Origin: Rhodospirillales bacterium
GTDB taxonomy: Bacteria; Pseudomonadota; Alphaproteobacteria; SP197
DNA length: 64,000 bases
Direction of reading: 5' to 3'
NCBI GenBank assembly: GCA_014323865.1
Contig: JACONG010000010.1
Coordinates: 330,534 to 394,533 of the forward strand
In this document: one piece after another, positions 19,371 to 28,628 of the stretch
How positions within the stretch are numbered: the stretch's first letter is position 1
How the letters are laid out: each line of letters begins with the position of its first letter
The notes under the pieces: model-generated
Told to the model about the DNA's origin: nothing
The model's input: the letters and a program-made list of their open reading frames with translations, nothing else
Database searches by the model: none
Program-made: the position numbers and the translations under genes

Positions 19371-19415
19371 TTGCGTCCTCGCCCGTAAGCTCGGTCGCCC
19401 GGTCACCGGGTCTTC

Positions 19416-19883
19416 TCAGAACACACCCGCTTCAAGTCCGGCAGCCATCAGCATACCGAGCTCCCCGGCCCGGTCGGCGAAACCGTCCTGCCATTCGCCC
19501 TTGAGCAGGAGCGGTTCGTTGACGGCGCGCCAGCGCAGGCCGGTGGCGATGCTCTCGACAGCGCGCCGCGTGCCGGTGCCGTCGAGCCCGGCGCGGATGT
19601 AGAGGGCGTAGGGCAGGCCCTGCTTTTTCTCAAGCACCGGATCGTAACAGCGATCGAAGAAGTCCTTCATCGCGCCCGACATGTAACCGAGATTCTCTGT
19701 CGTGCCGAGAACGATGGCATCGGCGGCCAACACATCCGGCGAATGTGTGTCGAAGGGCGACAGGGCACGCACATTGACGGCCCCGGACTCCAGCGACACG
19801 GCGCCGGCCTCGACCCGGTCACGCAGGCGTTGCGTGTTGGGCGAGGGAACGTGACCGACGATCAGGAGCGTTCTTGTTGTCAT
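19416..19883 (-). CDS. Flavodoxin-like NAD(P)H-dependent oxidoreductase
   Basis: This 155-residue protein has an alpha/beta flavodoxin fold: LLIVGHVPSPNTQRLRD at the phosphate-binding end, AIVLGTTENLGYMSGAMKDF in the FMN-binding loop and GLPYALYIRAGLDGTGTRR. Members are FMN-dependent reductases of the multimeric flavodoxin WrbA-like group. The physiological substrate is unknown. It converges with the CinA-like gene and stands alone. Confidence 0.75.
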   Translation of the reverse strand: MTTRTLLIVGHVPSPNTQRLRDRVEAGAVSLESGAVNVRALSPFDTHSPDVLAADAIVLGTTENLGYMSGAMKDFFDRCYDPVLEKKQGLPYALYIRAGLDGTGTRRAVESIATGLRWRAVNEPLLLKGEWQDGFADRAGELGMLMAAGLEAGVF

Positions 19884-20021
19884 GGCCGCACGTTGCAGCC
19901 CGCAACGCTTGCGTCAAGGGTCGTCGCGGTGCAACCGAACATGCGCGAGGGCTTCGACCCGGCAGCACGACGCGATGCGCTCATGGCCGCCGCCGTCGAC
20001 TCGCCTGAACGTCGAACGCCG

Positions 20022-20861
20022 TCAGGGTTTGAGGCTTCGCGACGCCTTGTCGCCGTCCCTCCGACCGGGTTCGTCGTCGTTGTCGTTGTCCTGCTGTGCG
20101 GCCTTCGCGGCGAGACGTCTGAAGGAGCGGGCCGAGAGCGGGAAGGTCGCGACGTAGAGGGCGGCCACGACGATCAGGGTGATCCAGGTCTTCCCCGCCA
20201 GACCCGTGAAGAAGAGCGCGGCCAGGATCAGGACCGGCAAAACGAAGGGCTGCGGCACGCGCAGGCCCTTGAAGGAATAGGTGGGGATCTGGCTGACCAT
20301 AAGTCCGGCAGTCAGGATGACCCAGGTGCCGGTCACGATGGCGCTGGAGGCGAACGCGAGATCGAAGTCGAGCCAGACCACGATGGGCAACAGCGCCAGG
20401 AGGCCGCCGGCCGGGGCCGGTACGCCGATGAAAAAGCCTCCGCTGTGCTGTGGCATCTTGCCGAGCATGCTGTTGAAGCGCGCGAGGCGAAGGCCGCAAC
20501 ACACGACAAACAACAGAGCTATGGCCCAGCCGAGGCCACCGGCATCCTGAAGGGACCAGAAGTAGAGAACGAGCGCGGGCGCGACGCCGAAGCTGAGGAC
20601 GTCGAACAGGGAGTCGAGCTGGGCACCGAAATCGCTGGTCGCGTTCAGGAGGCGCGCCATGGTGCCGTCAAGCGCATCCAGGAAGGCCGCCAGCAGGATC
20701 GCGGCAACGGCAAACTCCCAGCGGCCCTCGATCGCAAATCGGATCGCTGTCAGGCCCGCGCAGGCGCCCGAGATCGTGATGATGTTGGGGATAAGTTCCT
20801 CAAGCGTCAGGTCCCTGAGGCGGCGCGTCCGGAGTGGGCGGTTGTTGTCGGATCGGGCCAT
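20022..20861 (-). CDS. pssA: CDP-diacylglycerol--serine O-phosphatidyltransferase
   Basis: PssA makes phosphatidylserine from CDP-diacylglycerol and serine in the inner membrane. The 279-residue protein carries the complete CDP-alcohol phosphotransferase motif with Asp65, Gly66, Ala69, Arg70, Gly79, Asp83 and Asp87 (DALDGTMAR to QLDSLFD). Six to eight hydrophobic helices follow. Its ATG shares a base with the psd stop (TGATG), so the two steps of phosphatidylethanolamine synthesis are translationally coupled. The C-terminal tail is charged (DNDNDDEPGRRDGD). Confidence 0.95.
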   Translation of the reverse strand: MARSDNNRPLRTRRLRDLTLEELIPNIITISGACAGLTAIRFAIEGRWEFAVAAILLAAFLDALDGTMARLLNATSDFGAQLDSLFDVLSFGVAPALVLYFWSLQDAGGLGWAIALLFVVCCGLRLARFNSMLGKMPQHSGGFFIGVPAPAGGLLALLPIVVWLDFDLAFASSAIVTGTWVILTAGLMVSQIPTYSFKGLRVPQPFVLPVLILAALFFTGLAGKTWITLIVVAALYVATFPLSARSFRRLAAKAAQQDNDNDDEPGRRDGDKASRSLKP

Positions 20862-21559
20862 CAGCGAACCGCGCCCCGCGCGGCCTCCCGGCCCGTTGCG
20901 CCGAGATCGGCAAGGACGGTCTCGCCGGCGACACAGAGCTGCCCGACGCAGACCGCCGGTGCCACGCCTTCGGGGAGATAGACGTCGACCCGACTGCCGA
21001 AGCGAATCATGCCGAAGCGTTCGCCGGCGCGTACGGGCTGGTTGACGATGAGCTCGCAGAGAATGCGGCGGGCAACGAGGCCGGCGATCTGCACGAAGGC
21101 AATTTGCTGCCCGTCGCTCGCAGTCATGCGCACCGACTGCCGTTCGTTGTCCTCACTCGCCTTGTCGAGCGACGCATTCAGGAACTTGCCCTGCCGGTAG
21201 GAGAGATGGGTCACCGTGCCGTCGGTGGGGATGCGATTCACGTGCATGTTGAAGACGTTCATGAACACGCTGATCCGGGTCAGACGTTCGTCGCCCATCT
21301 CGAGTTCGGGGGGCGGCGCGGTGGCTTCGATCATCTGCACCACGCCGTCGGCCGGACTGACAACGAGGCCGGGACAGGTCGGTGTGACACGGTCCGGGTT
21401 GCGGAAAAAACAGATGCACCAGGCGGTCAGCACGAGACCGGGAAACAGCAGCGGCGACCACAACCAGGTCAGAAGGGCGGTTGCCAGCGCGAAGGCACCG
21501 ATAAACCGCCAGCCTTCGCGGTGGATCGGGACCAGAACGGTCTTCAGGACATTGTGCAC
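20861..21559 (-). CDS. psd: Phosphatidylserine decarboxylase, short proenzyme type
   Basis: Psd decarboxylates phosphatidylserine to phosphatidylethanolamine using a pyruvoyl group made by self-cleavage. The 232-residue protein starts at the GTG at 21559 ([20 protein letters not shown]). It has an N-terminal membrane segment, the core [13 protein letters not shown], and the self-cleavage site Gly188-Ser189 in [12 protein letters not shown]. The short type with a GS site is common in alphaproteobacteria. Upstream reading into tRNA-Leu is not coding. Confidence 0.94.
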   Translation of the reverse strand: MHNVLKTVLVPIHREGWRFIGAFALATALLTWLWSPLLFPGLVLTAWCICFFRNPDRVTPTCPGLVVSPADGVVQMIEATAPPPELEMGDERLTRISVFMNVFNMHVNRIPTDGTVTHLSYRQGKFLNASLDKASEDNERQSVRMTASDGQQIAFVQIAGLVARRILCELIVNQPVRAGERFGMIRFGSRVDVYLPEGVAPAVCVGQLCVAGETVLADLGATGREAARGAVR

Positions 21560-21702
21560 AGGCACCTCGCTCCGCGACCGTAACGCGGGACGCGCTCTGA
21601 AGCCACATCGTTGATCCTTGACTATCGCGCGCTGCCGGAGCGAATCAAGCGGCACGCCGCGGTTGCAGACCGACGATCCGAGGCGTAGCAGGAGAGCTGC
21701 GT

Positions 21703-21789
21703 GCCCGCTTGGCGGAACTGGTAGACGCACGAGACTTAAAATCTTGTGTCCTTCGGGGCGTGCAGGTTCGAGCCCTGCAGCGGGCACCA
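21703..21789 (+). tRNA. tRNA-Leu (anticodon UAA)
   Basis: These 87 bases include an encoded CCA. The acceptor arms GCCCGCT and AGCGGGC pair fully. The anticodon loop CTTAAAA gives TAA. A long variable arm (TGTCCTTCGGGGCG region) and the T arm GCAGGTTCGAGCCCTGC identify a class II leucine tRNA. Confidence 0.97.
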
Positions 21790-21856
21790 ACGACCATTCC
21801 GGAGCCGCAGCAACGCTGCCTCCGGGGATCGTCGGGCAACGGTGTGGCGATTGACC

Positions 21857-22879
21857 ATGAATCCCGAAACATTGCTGGCGCACCTGCAGCGCCTGGCCGA
21901 ACAGTCGCTGCCGCTGTGGGACCTGCCCGAGGGCACGACGGCGACCCTGCTCAACGTCTCGGAGAACGCGACCTACCGCATGGATGCGACCGACGGCTCG
22001 AAGTGGGCGCTGCGCATTCATCGCGAGGATTATCACACGCTCGATGGCATCCAGACCGAGCTTGACTGGATGCACGCGTTGCAGCACGACGCCGACGTCA
22101 TCACCCCTCAGGCGATTGCGGGTGTGAACGGCAAGGAGATTCAGGAGGGCATCGTCGAGGGCCTGCCGGGGCCGCGCCGGATGGTGCTGTTCGCGTTCAT
22201 TGACGGTATCGAGCCGGAGGAGGATCACGACCTGATCGAGCCGTTCCGGCGGCTGGGCGAGGTCAGCGCGAAGCTCCATATGCATGCGGTGGCCTGGCCG
22301 CGCCCGGCTCATTTCGAGCGGCTGGTGTGGGATGTCGAGCATGTGCTGGGCCTCGGTGTCGAACCGAACTGGGGGTTCTGGCGTGACGGTCCGGCCGGGG
22401 ATGTGGAGGAGGTCGCGCAGCTCCAGCGCATTCAGGACGCGATGGTCACGCGTCTTGCCGCCTACGGGCGGGAGCCCGAACGCTTTGGCCTGGCGCACAG
22501 CGATCTTCGGCTCGCGAACCTGCTTCTGGTCGGCGACAGCACCCGGGTGATCGATTTCGACGACTGCGGCACCGGCTGGTTCCTCTACGACCTCGCGACC
22601 GCCATGACGCTGATCGACAACACCGAAACGTCGGGTGCGCTGATCCAATCCTGGCTCGACGGCTACCTGCCGCTGCGCCCGCTCGATGACGCCGACCGCA
22701 AGGCCATCCCCGATCTCATCATGATGCGGCGCTTCGCCATGCTGGCCTGGTTCGGCAGCCACGCCGACACCGAACTCGCCCGGCAGAACAGCAAGGGCTA
22801 TGCGGCCGAGTTTTGCCTGATGGGCGAGGCCTACATGGCTGAGGAACCCGGTGCGGACAATCCGGCACCCTGGCTATAG
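21857..22879 (+). CDS. Aminoglycoside/choline-type phosphotransferase family protein
   Basis: The 340-residue kinase-fold protein has the catalytic loop [12 protein letters not shown] and the metal-binding VIDFDDCG of the APH/homoserine-kinase-like superfamily. The N-lobe phrase [20 protein letters not shown] resembles homoserine kinase II (ThrB2) relatives. The substrate cannot be settled from sequence; small-molecule hydroxyls are usual and antibiotic resistance should not be assumed. The ATG at 21857 follows tRNA-Leu by 67 bases. Confidence 0.8.
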   Translation: MNPETLLAHLQRLAEQSLPLWDLPEGTTATLLNVSENATYRMDATDGSKWALRIHREDYHTLDGIQTELDWMHALQHDADVITPQAIAGVNGKEIQEGIVEGLPGPRRMVLFAFIDGIEPEEDHDLIEPFRRLGEVSAKLHMHAVAWPRPAHFERLVWDVEHVLGLGVEPNWGFWRDGPAGDVEEVAQLQRIQDAMVTRLAAYGREPERFGLAHSDLRLANLLLVGDSTRVIDFDDCGTGWFLYDLATAMTLIDNTETSGALIQSWLDGYLPLRPLDDADRKAIPDLIMMRRFAMLAWFGSHADTELARQNSKGYAAEFCLMGEAYMAEEPGADNPAPWL

Positions 22880-23100
22880 TCACCAGGCGGTCGATCCGTG
22901 GCTCGGCGGTCTCGAAGGGTCAGCGTTTATCGCCGATGACATGCTCAAGCAGCTGATTCTGCCGCCGCAGCTCGTGATGGATTTTGTCGAGTCGCGGTTT
23001 TACGCCGAACACTGCGAACGGCAGTATTCAACATGACCCGCTCTTCTCCATTGCACCGCATGGCTTGCGTGCCGGGGCGGCCATCCGTTCAAGCGGCCGC

Positions 23101-23805
23101 TCAGAGCGGCAGGACGACGGTGGGAGAGGCGCTTTCCAGAACAACGTGGCCGACCGTGGCGCCGCAGTGGTCGGTCAGCAGACGCCCGAGATCGGCAATG
23201 GCCGCGTCAAGGTCGCCGGGGCCCAGACTCTGGACCGTCACGACGGCGCGGTCGGTCGATCGCGTGACCGGGCTGCGGGCGTCCTGGTACCAGTTCCAGC
23301 GGCGGCACAGGACCTTCTCGTCGTCGGCATAGACGATCTCGCCGGGTTTCGGCGGATCGTTATCGGAGGGCTCCTGCCCGAGGGCGTGGAAGGTGTCGCC
23401 CTCGCGTGACTCGCGGAAATGGATATTGCCCGCCACATGGTCGAGGTCGTCGGCACCGAGTGGGAAGACGTGCTTGAGCGAGACGGCGTTGTAGGCGTCG
23501 ACGAAGGGATTGATGCGCGCCAGTTTGCCGTCGCGCACGGCCTTGCGGATCAGCCGCTCGACCGAGCAGCGGTAGCTTGTCTTCCTGATCCCGAAGGCAC
23601 GATAGGCCTGCCGCCACGCGGCCACCCCAGGGATCTCGCCCATGCCGGTGTCGGCGAAGCGCGAGGCGGCGGCGTGTTCGATGGCTTCGATCTCGCCGGA
23701 CAGCGGCACCGGATGCGATTCCGGAATCGCAAGCCCGGTCGCGATCACCACGGCGATGCGGAGATCGGGGAAGCGATCGACAATGGTCTCGATACTGGCC
23801 TGCAA
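23101..23805 (-). CDS. B3/B4 tRNA-binding domain-containing protein
   Basis: The 234-residue protein matches the stand-alone B3/B4 domain found in the beta subunit of phenylalanyl-tRNA synthetase. Key phrases are AAWRQAYRAFGIRKTSYRCSV, RINPFVDAYNAVSLKHVFPL and DEKVLCRRWNWYQDARSPVT. Stand-alone members are widespread; editing of misacylated tRNA has been suggested but not established. The gene lies alone between convergent and same-strand neighbours. Confidence 0.82.
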   Translation of the reverse strand: MQASIETIVDRFPDLRIAVVIATGLAIPESHPVPLSGEIEAIEHAAASRFADTGMGEIPGVAAWRQAYRAFGIRKTSYRCSVERLIRKAVRDGKLARINPFVDAYNAVSLKHVFPLGADDLDHVAGNIHFRESREGDTFHALGQEPSDNDPPKPGEIVYADDEKVLCRRWNWYQDARSPVTRSTDRAVVTVQSLGPGDLDAAIADLGRLLTDHCGATVGHVVLESASPTVVLPL

Positions 23806-24040
23806 AAGGGGGCCCTCCGGTTTCGGAATGGCCCCTTCGTGCAGGATGGATTGGCGGTTTTCAAGCCGCCGGTATCAGGGATCAGGGGGAGCTCCCCCGC
23901 CGCTGCCTTGTCCATCGAGGCGTATAGCCGATTGACGGGCTTCTGTCTGGCCTCGTCGTCGAGCGTCCTGCTCTGGTGGCTGACGATCCCGTTCCTGCGC
24001 CGTCCCGATGTGGATCGACAACGGCGGTCTTTTCCGCAGC

Positions 24041-25468
24041 CTAGAGCTTCGGACGCTTCGACGGCTTCGTGTACCAGGGATCGGCCGCTTCGACGGCGGC
24101 ACCGATGCGGAACACGGTCGGATCGTCATAGGTGCGGCCGACGATCTGCAGGCCCGTGGGGACGCCCTTACCGTCGAGGCCCGAGGGCACCGACAGCACC
24201 GGGCAGCGCGACATGATGTTGAAGGGATAGGTCATGACCCAGCCCAGCAGAGGCTGGACCTCCTTGCCGTTGATCCTGACCGGCTGTTTGCGCCAGTCGT
24301 GATCGGCGGGAACGGCGGAGAGCGCATTCGTGGGGCAGATCAGGGCGTCGTGCCGCTCGAGGATCGGACCGAGGCTGTCGTACATCTCGCCGGCGATCCT
24401 GAGACTTTCGAGGTAATGGGCGGCGGTCGAGTTCGCACCCTTCTCGCCGATGTCGATGGCGTACCACATCATCTCCTCACGATGGCGGCGCATGGTCTCG
24501 CCGATGACGTTGCCGAAGAGGTGGCTGAGGTAGTTCATGGCCGCAGTCAGGGTTGCCCAGGTCCAGCCGAGATCGACCTCCTCGACGATGGCCCCGGCGT
24601 CCTGCAGCTTTTTCACGGCCGCCCCGGTGTTCTTCTGCACGTCCCTGTCGACCTCGCAGTAGCCGAGGTCCATCGAGAGCGCGATCTTCATGCCCTTGAC
24701 CGACTTGTACTCCAGCGGGATCCGCACCTTCGGCTTCACGGTGGCGATGTCGCGCGGGTGCGGGCCCGCCATCACGTTCTGCAGCAGCGCGCAGTCGGCG
24801 ACCGAGCGCGCCATGGGGCCGGAGTGGCAGTAGAAGTCGAGATTGAAGATACGACCCTGCGGGTTGCGGCCGTAAGGCGGCTTGAAGCCGACCACGCCCG
24901 AGCACGAGGCAGGAATGCGGATCGAACCGGCGATGTCGGAACCGGTGGCGACCGTGGTGCAGCCCGCAGCCAGAGTCGCAGCCGAACCGCCTGAGGAACC
25001 GCCAGGTGTGTAGTCGGTGTTCCAGGGATTGCGCGTGACGCCCCAGAGCCGGGTATAGGTAAAGCCGGCGCAGGAGAATTCAGGCGTTGTTGTGCGGGCA
25101 TGCATGATGCCGCCGGCCCTGAAGCAGCGATCCACGATGTAGGTGGTCTCATCGCCGATAACGTCCCTGTAGGCGAGGCAGCCCGACGATGCGGGAAGGC
25201 CCTTGATCGTCTCTTCGTCCTTCACCGCCAGCGGCAGGCCCTCGAGCGTGCGGGTGCGGGCGCCCCTGGCATACCTCGCTTCGGCCTTCCTCGCGGCGTC
25301 GCGCGCCTGGTCGTAGAACGTCTGGCTGAACGCGTTGATCCTGGGCTGCACCTTCCCGGCGCGCGCGATCACCGCATCCATCAACTCGACCGGGGAGAGC
25401 TTCTTCTTCCTGAAGAGATCGAGCGCCTCGACTGCGCCCATGTAGTGAAGGTCCGGTGACCTGGCCAT
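24041..25468 (-). CDS. Amidase (amidase signature family)
   Basis: The protein is 475 residues. The catalytic Ser-cisSer-Lys triad is visible: Lys in LAVKDEETIKG, the Gly/Ser loop TPGGSSGGSAA and the nucleophile stretch ATGSDIAGSIRIPASC. Members hydrolyse amide bonds of diverse compounds; the related GatA acts on Glu-tRNA(Gln), but no gatB or gatC is adjacent, so a catabolic amidase is more likely. The 235 bases downstream, to the B3/B4 gene, hold no supported gene. Confidence 0.88.
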   Translation of the reverse strand: MARSPDLHYMGAVEALDLFRKKKLSPVELMDAVIARAGKVQPRINAFSQTFYDQARDAARKAEARYARGARTRTLEGLPLAVKDEETIKGLPASSGCLAYRDVIGDETTYIVDRCFRAGGIMHARTTTPEFSCAGFTYTRLWGVTRNPWNTDYTPGGSSGGSAATLAAGCTTVATGSDIAGSIRIPASCSGVVGFKPPYGRNPQGRIFNLDFYCHSGPMARSVADCALLQNVMAGPHPRDIATVKPKVRIPLEYKSVKGMKIALSMDLGYCEVDRDVQKNTGAAVKKLQDAGAIVEEVDLGWTWATLTAAMNYLSHLFGNVIGETMRRHREEMMWYAIDIGEKGANSTAAHYLESLRIAGEMYDSLGPILERHDALICPTNALSAVPADHDWRKQPVRINGKEVQPLLGWVMTYPFNIMSRCPVLSVPSGLDGKGVPTGLQIVGRTYDDPTVFRIGAAVEAADPWYTKPSKRPKL

Positions 25469-25539
25469 GCTCTGGCATCCTCCCCGCGTTGGGTGTGGCG
25501 GCAGTCTCGCGCACTGCGAACGAACACCGCAACCACTGT

Positions 25540-25584
25540 GTCATCCCGGATCGGCGCGGCCGGCGCCCGCTTGTCCGGGATGAC
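25540..25584. repeat. REP-like inverted repeat
   Basis: The perfect 11-bp arms GTCATCCCGGA (25540-25550) and TCCGGGATGAC (25574-25584) flank a GC-rich core. The element lies in the spacer between the amidase gene and the E1 gene. It is a sequence variant of 14285-14339. Confidence 0.7.
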
Positions 25585-25607
25585 ATCCGGGGGAACGGGA
25601 AGGGCGC

Positions 25608-27995
25608 TTACCCCGTCAGGCAGAGCCTTGCCGCCGCATCGACGATCGCTTCGGCATCGATCTCGTGGACACGGTGAATGTCGGGGATATCGGCGGAGCG
25701 ACCGAAATCCTCGACGCCGAGCGACTGGATGCGGTGGCGGCGGACGCTGCCCATCCACGAGAGTGTGGCCGGGTGGCCGTCGAGCACGGTGATCAGGCCG
25801 GCGTGGGCGGGCAGGCGGTCGAACAGGGTTTCGACATGGCTCGGCTCCGCACCGTTGCCCGCGCGGCGGTGGCGGCGGGCGTGGTGCCAGTCCTCCATCA
25901 GCCGGTCGGCGGAGGTTGCGACCATGAGGCCCGCACCGGGGATGTCATCGGCGAGGATGGCGTGCGCCTCGCGCGCCTCTGGCACCGTCGCACCCGAGGC
26001 GACAATGGCGATCCCGGCGTCGGGTGAGGGCACCTCGAGCCAGTAGCCGCCGCGCAGGATGTCGGACGCCAGGTCGTCGCCGATCGCTCGCTCGATCTGA
26101 TCGACGGGGCGTGTGCTGAGGCGCAGGTAGACACTGCCGCCGTCCTCGGCCTGCATGTGCTCGAAACCCCAGCGCATGATGACGGCGAGCTCGTCGGCAT
26201 GCGCGGGTTCGAAGCTGGTGAGGCCGGGCTGGCCGAGCCCGATCAGCGGCGTGTAGATCGACTGATGCGCGCCGCCCTCGGGTGCCAGGGTCACACCCGA
26301 CGGGGTGGCGACCAGCATGAATCGGCTGTCCTGGTAGCAGGCGTGGTTCAGCGCATCGAGGCCGCGGCTGATGAAGGGATCGTAGAGCGTGCCGATCGGC
26401 AGCAGGCGTGCGCCGAACAGGCTGTGGCTCAGGCCCATGGCCGAGAGCATGAGAAACAGGTTGTTCTCGGCGATACCGAGCTCGATGTGCTGGCCACCGT
26501 GGCTGATGTCCCACGACTGCGCGGAGATCACCTTCTCGGACTTGAAGGTGTCGGTGTGTTCGCGCCGGTCGAACAGGCCACGCCGGTTGATCCAGGGGCC
26601 GAGGTTGGTCGAGACCGCAACGTCGGGTGAGGTCGTGACGATATGGTCGGCGAGCCGCTCGCCCGAGCGGGCGAGGTCGCTGAGGATGTTGCCGAAGGCC
26701 TGCTGGGTCGACGTCCTGGCATCCTTCTTCATCGACAGGGCTGTGGGCACCGGCACGACAGGCGCCGAACGGCGGCGCGGATACTCCTGGGCAAAGCGCA
26801 CCGCGCGCAGGAAGGCCTGCAGGTCGCCGCGCTGCTCCTCAAGGCCTGCGAAGGGTTCCCACTCGTCGCCCTCGGCGATCCCCATGGCCTTGCGGAAGCC
26901 CGCCATCTGTTCGGGGTTCATCAGGCCGGCATGGTTGTCCTTGTGACCGGCGAAGGGCAGGCCGAAGCCCTTGATCGTGTAGCAGATGAAGCAGCGCGGG
27001 CGGTCGTCGTCGGCCGATGCGGCGTCGTCGAAGGCCTCGATCAGGCTTTCGAGGTCGTGGCCCGCGAGGTTGGTCATGAGGCGATAGAGCGCCTCGTCGT
27101 CGCAGGCGTCGATCATCCTGCGTGTAGCGCTGCCCTTCCTGAAGTCGCGCTCGAGATGCTCGCGCCAGGACTCGGCACCCTTGAAGCAGAGCGCCGAGTA
27201 GAGGTCGTTCGGGCAGTTGTCGATCCAGTCACGCAGGGCCTCGCCGCCGGGCTGCTCGAAGGCGTCCTCCAGCAGCTTGCCGTACTTGATCGTGACGACC
27301 TCCCAGCCGACCGCGCCGAAGAAGCCCTGGATGCGCTGGAACAGGCGATCGGAGACCACGCTGTCGAGGCTCTGGCGGTTGTAGTCGACGACCCACCAGA
27401 CATTGCCGATGTTGTGCTTCCAGCTCTCCAGCAGGGCTTCCCAGACATTGCCCTCATCGAGTTCGGCATCGCCCACCAGCGCCACCATGCGGCCGGGCTT
27501 CCGGTCTTCGGGCAGCATGTCCTTGAGCTTCAGATAGTCCTGGACCAGCGCGGCGAAGGCCGTTGTTGCCACACCCAGGCCTACCGACCCGGTCGAGAAG
27601 TCAACGTCGTCCCTGTCCTTGGTGCGGGATGGATACGACTGCGCGCCGCCGAGCGCACGGAACAGCTCGAGCTGCTTGCGGTCCTGGCGGCCCAGCAAGT
27701 ACTGGATGGCGTGGAAGACAGGGCTGGCATGCGGCTTCACGGCCACCCGGTCCTGCGGGCGCAGGGTGTGGAAGTAGAGCGCCGTCATGATCTGGACCAT
27801 CGAGGCGCAGGACGCCTGGTGCCCGCCGACCTTCAGGCCGTCGCGGCTCTCGCGCACGTGGTTGGCGTGATGGATCGTCCAGCTCGCGAGCCACAGGATC
27901 TTCTTCTGCAGCGCGTCGAGACAGGCCAGTTCGGCCGGATCGACGATCGAGGTGTCAGGGGTGCGAATCCCGGCACGAAGGGGTGTGACGGACAT
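25608..27995 (-). CDS. Thiamine-diphosphate 2-oxoacid dehydrogenase E1 / transketolase-like protein
   Basis: The 795-residue protein has the layout of homodimeric E1 (AceE-type) enzymes. The ThDP pyrimidine/diphosphate motif is GDAELDEGN (175-183) followed by VDYNRQSLD. The second domain carries ELGIAENN and TLAPEGGAHQS. It is smaller than AceE (about 890 residues). No E2 or E3 gene is adjacent, so it presumably works with components encoded elsewhere. An Lrp-type regulator is divergently transcribed 130 bases away. That pairing recalls the mdeR/mdeB pair for 2-oxobutyrate dehydrogenase in Pseudomonas, so a 2-oxobutyrate or branched 2-oxoacid substrate is a reasonable guess. Confidence 0.85.
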   Translation of the reverse strand: MSVTPLRAGIRTPDTSIVDPAELACLDALQKKILWLASWTIHHANHVRESRDGLKVGGHQASCASMVQIMTALYFHTLRPQDRVAVKPHASPVFHAIQYLLGRQDRKQLELFRALGGAQSYPSRTKDRDDVDFSTGSVGLGVATTAFAALVQDYLKLKDMLPEDRKPGRMVALVGDAELDEGNVWEALLESWKHNIGNVWWVVDYNRQSLDSVVSDRLFQRIQGFFGAVGWEVVTIKYGKLLEDAFEQPGGEALRDWIDNCPNDLYSALCFKGAESWREHLERDFRKGSATRRMIDACDDEALYRLMTNLAGHDLESLIEAFDDAASADDDRPRCFICYTIKGFGLPFAGHKDNHAGLMNPEQMAGFRKAMGIAEGDEWEPFAGLEEQRGDLQAFLRAVRFAQEYPRRRSAPVVPVPTALSMKKDARTSTQQAFGNILSDLARSGERLADHIVTTSPDVAVSTNLGPWINRRGLFDRREHTDTFKSEKVISAQSWDISHGGQHIELGIAENNLFLMLSAMGLSHSLFGARLLPIGTLYDPFISRGLDALNHACYQDSRFMLVATPSGVTLAPEGGAHQSIYTPLIGLGQPGLTSFEPAHADELAVIMRWGFEHMQAEDGGSVYLRLSTRPVDQIERAIGDDLASDILRGGYWLEVPSPDAGIAIVASGATVPEAREAHAILADDIPGAGLMVATSADRLMEDWHHARRHRRAGNGAEPSHVETLFDRLPAHAGLITVLDGHPATLSWMGSVRRHRIQSLGVEDFGRSADIPDIHRVHEIDAEAIVDAAARLCLTG

Positions 27996-28125
27996 GGCGG
28001 AACCTCACGTAGCAGATCGTCATGATAACGTGTCCGTCACGGCATGTTCTTGCGTCCTGCCCTCGCATCCACAAGGATGACACAATATTCTGCGCTGGAC
28101 CGGCCAATCAAAGGCGTGTTCTGTC

Positions 28126-28599
28126 ATGGATCGTTACGACCGCAACATTCTGAATCACCTGCAAGAGGACGGGCGGGCGAGCAACGTGGAGCTGGCCGAA
28201 GCGGTCGGTCTTTCGCCGTCGCCCTGCCTGCGCCGTGTGCGCGCGCTCGAACGGCGCGGCGTGATCCGTCAGTACGCGGCCCTGCTCGATCCCGGCGAGG
28301 TCGGGCTTGGCGTCAGCGTCTTCGCCCAGGTCTCCCTCGAACGGCAGACCGAAGCCCTGCTGGAAGACTTCGAAGCCCACATCCGCGCCCGGCCCGAGGT
28401 GGTGGAGTGTTACCTGATGACCGGAGACCACGACTATCTGTTGCGCATCGTCGTGCCCGATCTCGAAGCCTACCGCGTCTTTGTCCTCGAACATCTCTCC
28501 AAGGCGCCGGGCGTCTCCAACATCCGCTCCAGCTTCGCCCTCAAGCAAGTAAAGTATTCGACGGCCTTGCCGCTTGGCCACCTCGGCGACGGACGATAG
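28126..28599 (+). CDS. Lrp/AsnC family transcriptional regulator
   Basis: The 157-residue protein has an N-terminal winged helix ([20 protein letters not shown] and [19 protein letters not shown]) and a C-terminal RAM effector domain ([19 protein letters not shown]). Its divergent placement against the E1 gene suggests that it controls that gene and itself from the shared 130-base spacer. The ligand is probably an amino or 2-oxo acid, by family analogy. Confidence 0.9.
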   Translation: MDRYDRNILNHLQEDGRASNVELAEAVGLSPSPCLRRVRALERRGVIRQYAALLDPGEVGLGVSVFAQVSLERQTEALLEDFEAHIRARPEVVECYLMTGDHDYLLRIVVPDLEAYRVFVLEHLSKAPGVSNIRSSFALKQVKYSTALPLGHLGDGR

Positions 28600-28628
28600 G
28601 CTCCGATCCTCATCGATGAGGTCATGCC

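Noticed and set aside
21560..22762. Long upstream extension of psd on the minus strand
   Set aside because: It runs through tRNA-Leu and antisense to the phosphotransferase gene. The Psd homology starts at the GTG at 21559.
21857..22879. Aminoglycoside phosphotransferase as a resistance gene
   Set aside because: The kinase motifs are shared by many metabolic kinases; nothing specific to antibiotic kinases is visible.
22941..23036. Possible small gene (DDMLKQLILPPQLVMDFVES)
   Set aside because: No family match and no ribosome-binding site I could recognise; left as spacer.
23806..24040. Possible transposase remnant between the B3/B4 and amidase genes
   Set aside because: Frames such as NRLYASMDKAAAGELPLIPD match no insertion sequence I know, and there are no terminal repeats.
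26643..28025. 460-codon plus-strand frame
   Set aside because: It lies wholly over the E1 gene, whose family motifs are unmistakable on the other strand.
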